A DNA stretch of 11,217 bases from Propionibacteriaceae bacterium (lineage in GTDB: Bacteria; Actinomycetota; Actinomycetes; Propionibacteriales; Propionibacteriaceae), in assembly GCA_003451975.1 (NCBI GenBank), contig DMIX01000004.1:1-11217 (forward strand). Direction: 5' to 3'. Below, piece by piece: positions 7,901 through 11,217 of this stretch. The translations under genes and the position numbers were made by a program. Each line of letters opens with the position of its first letter. The first letter of the stretch is position 1. The notes beneath the pieces were generated by a model that did not search any database, was not told the DNA's origin, and saw only the letters and a program-made list of their open reading frames with translations.

Positions 7901-8529
7901 CATACGACATTGGCTACGGTGGTCTGGACCACGTGCTGGCGTCTGGCCGCAACGTGAACGTGCTGGTGCTGGATACCGGCGTGTACTCCAACACGGGTGG
8001 GCAGATGTCCAAGGCGACCCCACGGGGCGCGGTAGCCAAGTTCGCCGCCGCCGGTAAACCGCTGCCGAAGAAGGACCTGGGCCTGATGGCGATGAACTAT
8101 AGCTATGTGTACGTCGCAAAGGTCGCCTTCGGAGCGAACGACAACCAGACCGTCAAGGCGTTTGTCGAGGCAGAGGCCTATAATGGCCCCAGCTTGATCA
8201 TCGCCTACAGCCACTGCATCGCCCACGGCTACGATCTGGCGAAGGGGCTCGACCAGCAGAAGCTGGCCGTCGACGCGGGCTACTGGCCGCTCTACCGCTT
8301 CGACCCGCGGCGCGCCGCGACCGGCGAAAGCCCGCTGATGCTGGACTCGGCGCCGCCGAAGATCGACCTCGCGAAGTACACCGGGAACGAGACCCGCTAC
8401 CGCGTGGTCGAGCAGATGGATCCGGCCCGGTTCAAGATGCTCGCCGAGCGCGCCCAGCGCGAGGTCACCATGCGTTTCGGCGTCTACGAGCAGCTCGCGA
8501 AGCTCGCATTTCCCGTGACCAAGCCGTAA
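4984..8529 (+). CDS. nifJ: Pyruvate:ferredoxin (flavodoxin) oxidoreductase, single-chain, complete
   Basis: The protein has 1181 residues, the usual length of homodimeric PFOR. The ATG has AGGGGAG 7 bases upstream. It is a cytoplasmic, thiamine-diphosphate and iron-sulfur enzyme that oxidatively decarboxylates pyruvate with CoA to acetyl-CoA and CO2, reducing ferredoxin or flavodoxin; the reverse reaction is also known. The N-terminal domain shows YPITPSS (29-35), a catalytic-type Glu65 in EMQSEGG, and Arg115 in HVSAR, matching active-site positions of the Desulfovibrio enzyme. Two 4Fe-4S ferredoxin motifs follow (Cys689/692/695/699 and Cys745/748/751/755). The C-terminal TPP domain has Cys819, Cys822, Cys847 and Cys1078, the expected ligands of the proximal cluster, and the GDG motif (969-971) for TPP-Mg. 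All cofactor residues look intact. GC at third codon positions rises along the gene, with a step near 8.2 kb. The DHOD-like gene follows after 62 bases. Confidence 0.97.
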   Translation: MYKREMVTFDGNEATAHVAHQVSEVIAIYPITPSSAMGEHADAKSARGETNIWGTVPSVVEMQSEGGAAGAVHGALQTGALSTTFTASQGLLLMIPSMFKIAGELTPTVFHVSARAVACQALSIFGDQSDVMGVRSTGFALLASGSVQEAMDQALIAHAATLEARVPFVHFFDGFRTSSELNKIEQLGTGDIRAMIDDELVFAHRARALNPDRPVLRGTSQNPDVYFQGRETVNPFYLKTPEIVQKAMDKFAGIVGRQYHLFDYVGAPDAERVIVLMGSGVETAHETVEYVVNRGEKVGVLKVRLYRPFSIKHFIDALPKTTRLIAALDRTKEPGSAGEPLYLDCVNAITESGLDIRVIGGRYGLSSKEFNPAMIKGVFDEMKKAEPKNHFTVGIIDDVTHTSIAYDPKFNIESDDTIRAMFFGLGSDGTVGANHNSIRIIGDYTPNYAQGYFVYDSKKAGTVTVSHLRFGPRPIRQTCLISSANFIGCHQFVFLEKYDVLESAAEGAVFLLNSPYSVDEVWDQLPRPVQQTIIDKKLKFFVIDAYSVAKDTGMGVRINTIMQTCFFAISGVLPRDEAISAIKSEIERAYGKKGKDVVQKNFEAVDQTLANLHEVKVPAKATSTIEMPPTVSPLAPEFVQEVTAEIMARRGDSLPVSKMPVDGTYPTATTQWEKRNVALEIPVWDPEVCIQCGKCSLACPHASIRMKVYDAALLANAPETFKSVDARGKEFKGMKFTIQVAPEDCTGCGVCVEACPAKNKTEPSRKAINLQPQIPLRFPERENFAFFMSIPDYDRSQLNVATVKGSQLLRPLFEFSGACAGCGETPYVKLLTQLFGDRAVISNATGCSSIYGGNLPTTPYAQDSNGRGPAWNNSLFEDNAEFGLGFRLTLDKHSEFARELVGALRDDIGSDLADALLNAVQTDEDSIAAQRARVVQLKDKLQTIAKPQAKQLFSLAETLVKRSVWILGGDGWAYDIGYGGLDHVLASGRNVNVLVLDTGVYSNTGGQMSKATPRGAVAKFAAAGKPLPKKDLGLMAMNYSYVYVAKVAFGANDNQTVKAFVEAEAYNGPSLIIAYSHCIAHGYDLAKGLDQQKLAVDAGYWPLYRFDPRRAATGESPLMLDSAPPKIDLAKYTGNETRYRVVEQMDPARFKMLAERAQREVTMRFGVYEQLAKLAFPVTKP

Positions 8530-8550
8530 CCGGCACTGCACCACCAACCA

Positions 8551-8577
8551 GCCCGGCGCCACCGCGCGGCGCCGGGC
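8551..8577. repeat. Perfect 10-bp GC hairpin between nifJ and the DHOD-like gene
   Basis: GCCCGGCGCC (8551-8560) pairs exactly with GGCGCCGGGC (8568-8577) around a seven-base loop. It lies 21 bases after the nifJ stop and ends three bases before the GGAG ribosome site of the next gene. No T-run follows, so full termination is unlikely. It could attenuate readthrough, protect the upstream mRNA end, or influence access to the ribosome site. Confidence 0.5.
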
Positions 8578-8591
8578 GATGGAGACCCGCA

Positions 8592-9593
8592 ATGGATCTG
8601 TCGACGACGTATCTGGGACTGAAGCTGCCGCACCCGGTCATGCCCGGGGCCTCCCCCATGGTGGACCACCTCGACCTCGTGAAACGGCTCGAGGACGCCG
8701 GAGCGGCCGCCATCACCATGCATTCGCTGTTCGAGGAGCAAATCACCCGAGAACAGCAGGGCATGGTGTACCACATGGAACTGCTCGACCACGGGAACGC
8801 GGAGGCTCTCTCCTACTTCCCGCAGGCCGGCGAGTTCCGGCTCGGGCCGTACCAGTATCTCGAGCAGGTGCGCCTGGTGAAGCAGACCGTGGCGCTGCCC
8901 GTGATCGGCTCCCTCAACGGCACCACGTCCGAGGGGTGGCTCGAGTATGCCAAGCTCATCGAACAAGCCGGCGCGGACGCCCTCGAGCTGAACGTCTACC
9001 ACGTCGCCGCCGACCCCGCCGAGTCCGGCGATGCCGTCGAGCAGCGCGTGATCGACATCGTGCGCGAGGTCAAGTCGACGGTCACCGTGCCCGTGGCGGT
9101 CAAGCTCTCCCCGTTCTACTCGTCGGTGGCGCACCTGGCCGCCCGCCTCGACGCCGCCGGCGTCGACGGGCTCGTGCTCTTCAACCGCTTCTACCAGCCC
9201 GACATCGACCTCCAGGAGCTCGCCATTACGTCGCAGCTGTCGCTGTCCAGGTCGCAGGACCTCCTGCTCCGCCTCCGCTGGATCGCCGTCCTCTACGGCC
9301 GCCTGAAGGCGACGATGGCCGTCACGGGCGGCGTCCACACCGCCGCGGACGCACTGAAGTCCGTCATGGCCGGCGCCAGCGCCGTGCAGACGGTTTCCAG
9401 TCTCCTGTTGAACGGCCCCGAGCACATCAAGGTCATCGTCGACGGCATGCGCGCGTGGCTCGAGGAGCACGAGTATGAGTCGCTGGCCCAGGCCAGGGGC
9501 AGCATGAGCCTCGAGCGCAGCCCGAACCCCGCCGCGTTCGAGCGGGCCAACTACATGAAGGTGCTGGCGGCCTATCAGATGAAGATCGCCTGA
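8592..9593 (+). CDS. Dihydroorotate dehydrogenase-like FMN flavoprotein
   Basis: The protein has 333 residues, about the length of family members. The ATG at 8592 has GGAG (8581-8584) 7 bases upstream. It is a TIM-barrel flavoprotein related to class 1 dihydroorotate dehydrogenase. Visible features are the N-terminal strand region LGLKLPHPVMPGASPM (8-23), VIGSLNGT in the second third, LELN (Asn134), AVKLSPF with Lys171 likely at the FMN, and the TGGVHT (245-250) plus AGASAVQ (260-266) phosphate-binding end. The canonical DHOD motif after LELN, ending in Cys-Pro-Asn, is replaced by VYHVAAD, so true dihydroorotate oxidation is doubtful and the name pyrD is withheld. It follows nifJ closely and in the same direction, and pairs like this recur in bacteria; a redox role linked to NifJ is inferred only. 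Third codon positions are almost all G or C, unlike the genes to the left. Confidence 0.85.
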   Translation: MDLSTTYLGLKLPHPVMPGASPMVDHLDLVKRLEDAGAAAITMHSLFEEQITREQQGMVYHMELLDHGNAEALSYFPQAGEFRLGPYQYLEQVRLVKQTVALPVIGSLNGTTSEGWLEYAKLIEQAGADALELNVYHVAADPAESGDAVEQRVIDIVREVKSTVTVPVAVKLSPFYSSVAHLAARLDAAGVDGLVLFNRFYQPDIDLQELAITSQLSLSRSQDLLLRLRWIAVLYGRLKATMAVTGGVHTAADALKSVMAGASAVQTVSSLLLNGPEHIKVIVDGMRAWLEEHEYESLAQARGSMSLERSPNPAAFERANYMKVLAAYQMKIA

Positions 9594-9616
9594 CGACAGG
9601 ATCGCCCGACACGCCA

Positions 9617-9648
9617 AGGGCCCGCCGGGCATCGCGCCCGCGGGCCCT
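9617..9648. terminator. Strong hairpin between convergent genes, probable two-way terminator
   Basis: A 32-base inverted repeat: AGGGCCCG (9617-9624) pairs with CGGGCCCT (9641-9648), and after one bulged C, CGGGC (9626-9630) pairs with GCCCG (9636-9640) around a five-base loop. It lies 23 bases after the DHOD-like stop and 32 bases beyond the anti-sigma stop on the other strand, where a shared terminator is expected. T-runs are poor on both sides, which is common in very high GC genomes but lowers certainty. Confidence 0.55.
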
Positions 9649-9680
9649 GATTCGTCTACGCCGGCCGCCTGCGTTGCCCG

Positions 9681-9992
9681 CTACCTCGCCGCCTTCGTCT
9701 TCCGGCGCGGGCCTGCGGCCGCACGAGCAGGCGTCGCAGAGGCCTCCTCCGCCAGGAGCGACGTGATCCGGGCGCGGGCCCGCCGCTTGACATCGGCCGG
9801 GAGCGAGGCCGTGCCGGCCTTGTGGCAGAGATCGACGGTGTGCCGAAGGCCGTCGGCCATCGTCCGACAGCAGGGACAGCGGCGCAGATGAGCGGCCACC
9901 AAACGCCGCTCCGACGGAGACAGGTCGCCGTCGATGTAACTGGAGAGCCGCTCACGGAGCCGGAGGCACCGCTGTCGGGCCGGCGACGTCAT
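9681..9992 (-). CDS. Zinc-finger anti-sigma factor (zf-HC2 type), soluble
   Basis: The protein is 103 residues long from ATG 9992. Residues 9-42 carry the zinc-binding anti-sigma pattern: Cys9, then SSYIDGDLSPSER (17-29), then His35, Cys39 and Cys42 in the H-x3-C-x2-C motif. This domain usually wraps around its partner ECF sigma factor and blocks RNA polymerase binding; in RsrA-like members, thiol oxidation releases zinc and the sigma factor. No membrane segment is visible and the C-terminus is basic and Ala/Arg-rich, so it is probably cytoplasmic. The start codon overlaps the sigma stop codon by the four bases ATGA, so the two are translationally coupled and made in balance. The frame is open far upstream, but that extension lies within the sigma gene and has no protein-like character. 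Confidence 0.85.
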   Translation of the reverse strand: MTSPARQRCLRLRERLSSYIDGDLSPSERRLVAAHLRRCPCCRTMADGLRHTVDLCHKAGTASLPADVKRRARARITSLLAEEASATPARAAAGPRRKTKAAR

Positions 9993-10624
9993 GGGGCCTC
10001 CAGGTGCTCGCGCAGGCTCAGCCGCGCCCGGTGCAATCGCGTCTTGACGTTGGCCTCCGAGATGCCGGCGACCGCCGCGACGTCCCGCGTGGACAGCCCC
10101 TCCACTTCGCGCAGGAACACGATGAGCCGGTTCTCGGGCGAGAGGGTTTGAAGCGCGCGGTCCAGGGCGCGCCGGAGCCGCGTGTTCTCGAGCGCCTGGT
10201 ACGGCCCGCGGCCCGGATCCTCGACGTCCAGCGGCTGCGCCACGCCGTCGATGGAGACCAGCTCCCCGTCCAGCGAGTGCAGCCTCGAGGGCTCGCCCAC
10301 CCGCCGGCGCCGGCTGATGAGGCACGCGTTCTTGACTGTCCGGTAGAGCCAGGTCTTGAACGCCTCGGGTTCCTTGATCTGCGCCGCGTGCCGGTAGGTC
10401 TTGAGCAGCGCCTCCTGCATCGCGTCGTCAGCGTCGTCGGCGTGCCCGCACACCAGCAGGCTGAAGCGGTAGGCGATCTCCTGTGACTTCATCAGCAGGC
10501 GTTCCATGGCCGCGTGGTTGCCGCCCTGCGCGGCGCGCAGCAGCGCCGCGTAATCCGTCTCGCGGCCGCCCTGCGTTCTGCCTGATGGATTCTGCCCGGA
10601 GCGATTGGTCACAGCAGCGGGCAT
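9989..10624 (-). CDS. ECF-family RNA polymerase sigma factor
   Basis: The protein is 211 residues long from ATG 10624. Region 2 (about 40-108) includes DDADDAMQEALLKTYR (63-78), the core-binding region 2.2, and FKTWLYRTVKNACL (89-102) followed by four arginines, the -10 recognition region 2.4. After a linker of about 40 residues, region 4 (150-207) carries LSPENRLIVFLREVEGLS and a helix-turn-helix ending KTRLHRARLSLREHL, for -35 recognition. No region 1.1 or 3 is present, as expected for ECF sigma factors. The start is not certain: the frame is open to 10819, but the extra 65 residues are Ala/Gly/Arg-rich without family match, and a GTG four codons in is possible. The coupled anti-sigma gene behind it indicates a self-regulated switch. 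Its targets cannot be read here; the divergent DUF302 gene is a candidate. Confidence 0.88.
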   Translation of the reverse strand: MPAAVTNRSGQNPSGRTQGGRETDYAALLRAAQGGNHAAMERLLMKSQEIAYRFSLLVCGHADDADDAMQEALLKTYRHAAQIKEPEAFKTWLYRTVKNACLISRRRRVGEPSRLHSLDGELVSIDGVAQPLDVEDPGRGPYQALENTRLRRALDRALQTLSPENRLIVFLREVEGLSTRDVAAVAGISEANVKTRLHRARLSLREHLEAP

Positions 10625-10771
10625 TGTATCCCGAAACGCGGCCCCTTCGAGCCGTGCGCCGGCCGGCGCGCCTGTCACCTCCGGCGTCCGCGTGAATCCT
10701 TTCGACAGGCGTCTCGGCGGCGCGCCCCGGCCATGAGCGGCGGGGGCGGCTTCGCCGGCATGGAGTCGAAC

Positions 10772-11197
10772 GTGAGAGAATCGACGTACGGTGTGAGCGT
10801 GAACGTGCCCCTGGCGCACGACGAAGCGGTGGCCCGCACCGTCGAGGAACTCAAGCAGGAGGGCTTCGGCGTGCTGACGACCATCGACGTGCAGCAGACG
10901 ATGAAGCAGAAGCTCGGCCGCGAGTTCCGCAAGTACACGATCCTCGGCGCGTGCAATCCCCCCCTGGCCTACCGGGCCTTCACCGCCGAGCTCGAGATCG
11001 GGTTGCTGCTGCCCTGTAACCTCGCCGTCTACGAAACCGGGCCGGCCTCCAGCGTGGTCTCAGCGATCGCGCCCGGCCTCGCGCTCGGTATGGCCGGCGG
11101 GAAGGCCGAACTGGCGGAGGTCGCCCGCGAAGCCGAGGCCCGCCTCAGGCGCGCGCTGACGCGCCTCGAATCTTCCGCCCAGGCCACGGAGTCATAG
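10772..11197 (+). CDS. DUF302 domain protein
   Basis: From GTG 10772 the protein has 141 residues. The start is chosen because GGAG (10762-10765) lies 6 bases upstream; ATG 10760 and ATG 10733 are in-frame alternatives that add 4 or 13 residues of poor match. The sequence follows the DUF302 pattern: a first strand YGVSVNVPL (6-14), the helix DEAVARTVEELKQEGFGVL (17-35), IDVQQTMKQKLG (38-49), the conserved GACNPPLA (59-66) with Cys61, and LLLPCN (78-83) with Cys82. DUF302 proteins are small alpha/beta proteins of unknown biochemical role, often found near redox or sulfur genes. No signal peptide is visible, so it is probably cytoplasmic. It is transcribed away from the sigma/anti-sigma pair across about 150 bases, so it may belong to that regulon; this is inference. 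Confidence 0.85.
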   Translation: MRESTYGVSVNVPLAHDEAVARTVEELKQEGFGVLTTIDVQQTMKQKLGREFRKYTILGACNPPLAYRAFTAELEIGLLLPCNLAVYETGPASSVVSAIAPGLALGMAGGKAELAEVAREAEARLRRALTRLESSAQATES

Positions 11198-11217
11198 GCT
11201 CGTGGATTACCTGCTGC

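Noticed and set aside
7150..8592. A 480-residue open frame on the minus strand
   Set aside because: Opposite nifJ, which is complete with all cofactor motifs. Long antisense frames are expected in high-GC coding sequence.
10625..10819. N-terminal extension of the sigma factor to 10819
   Set aside because: The added residues are low-complexity Ala/Gly/Arg-rich, do not match the family, and would overlap the start of the divergent DUF302 gene.
11202..11217. Possible start of another plus-strand gene at GTG 11202 (GTG GAT TAC CTG CTG)
   Set aside because: Only five codons are visible before the window ends, and the only GGAG is 10 bases upstream, so it cannot be supported.
1..11217. CRISPR arrays, tRNA or rRNA genes, insertion sequences, attachment sites
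   Set aside because: Read for evenly spaced repeats, cloverleaf-like patterns, transposase motifs and terminal inverted repeats; none was recognised by eye.

Overview
The window reads as two compositionally different halves joined inside one gene. The left half (1 to about 8.2 kb) has moderate GC, frequent TTG leucine codons, strong GGAGG-type ribosome sites and sigma70-like promoters. It encodes large surface proteins with PA14 and Asp-box repeats, a style common in Chloroflexota (Anaerolineae, Caldilineae and relatives). The right half (about 8.2 kb to the end) has very high GC, with almost every third codon position G or C. It carries a short gene set that would suit a high-GC soil or sediment bacterium such as an Acidobacteriota member. 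Both lineage guesses are inferences from style and gene content, not from a search.

Layout, left to right. (1) A minus-strand short-chain dehydrogenase/reductase, cut by the left window edge, with a near-perfect promoter TTGACA-N16-TATAAT. (2) A divergent plus-strand gene for a membrane-anchored protein with two tandem PA14 domains between two similar Ig-like domains. (3) A plus-strand gene for a membrane-anchored Asp-box (BNR-type) beta-propeller protein, followed by a long terminator-like hairpin. (4) A roughly 500-base gap holding that hairpin, a doubtful 68-residue reading frame with two CPxC pairs, and a good promoter. (5) nifJ, a complete single-chain pyruvate:ferredoxin (flavodoxin) oxidoreductase of 1181 residues. 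(6) A dihydroorotate-dehydrogenase-like FMN TIM-barrel gene close behind nifJ. (7) A convergent minus-strand pair, an ECF-type sigma factor translationally coupled to a short soluble zinc-binding anti-sigma factor. (8) A divergent plus-strand DUF302 gene running almost to the right edge.

How they work together: NifJ is the metabolic core, interconverting pyruvate and acetyl-CoA with reduction or oxidation of ferredoxin or flavodoxin. The DHOD-like flavoprotein behind it may be an associated redox enzyme, but its substrate cannot be read from the sequence. The sigma/anti-sigma pair is a self-contained regulatory switch, probably responding to redox or thiol stress if the zinc site is the sensor. 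The PA14 and Asp-box proteins are probably envelope proteins displayed outside the cell.

No clearly new system, mobile element, CRISPR array or RNA gene was recognised. The most important observation is the composition step inside nifJ. It could mean lateral transfer or recombination, or a chimeric assembly across a conserved gene, and it should be settled before gene neighbourhoods are interpreted across it.
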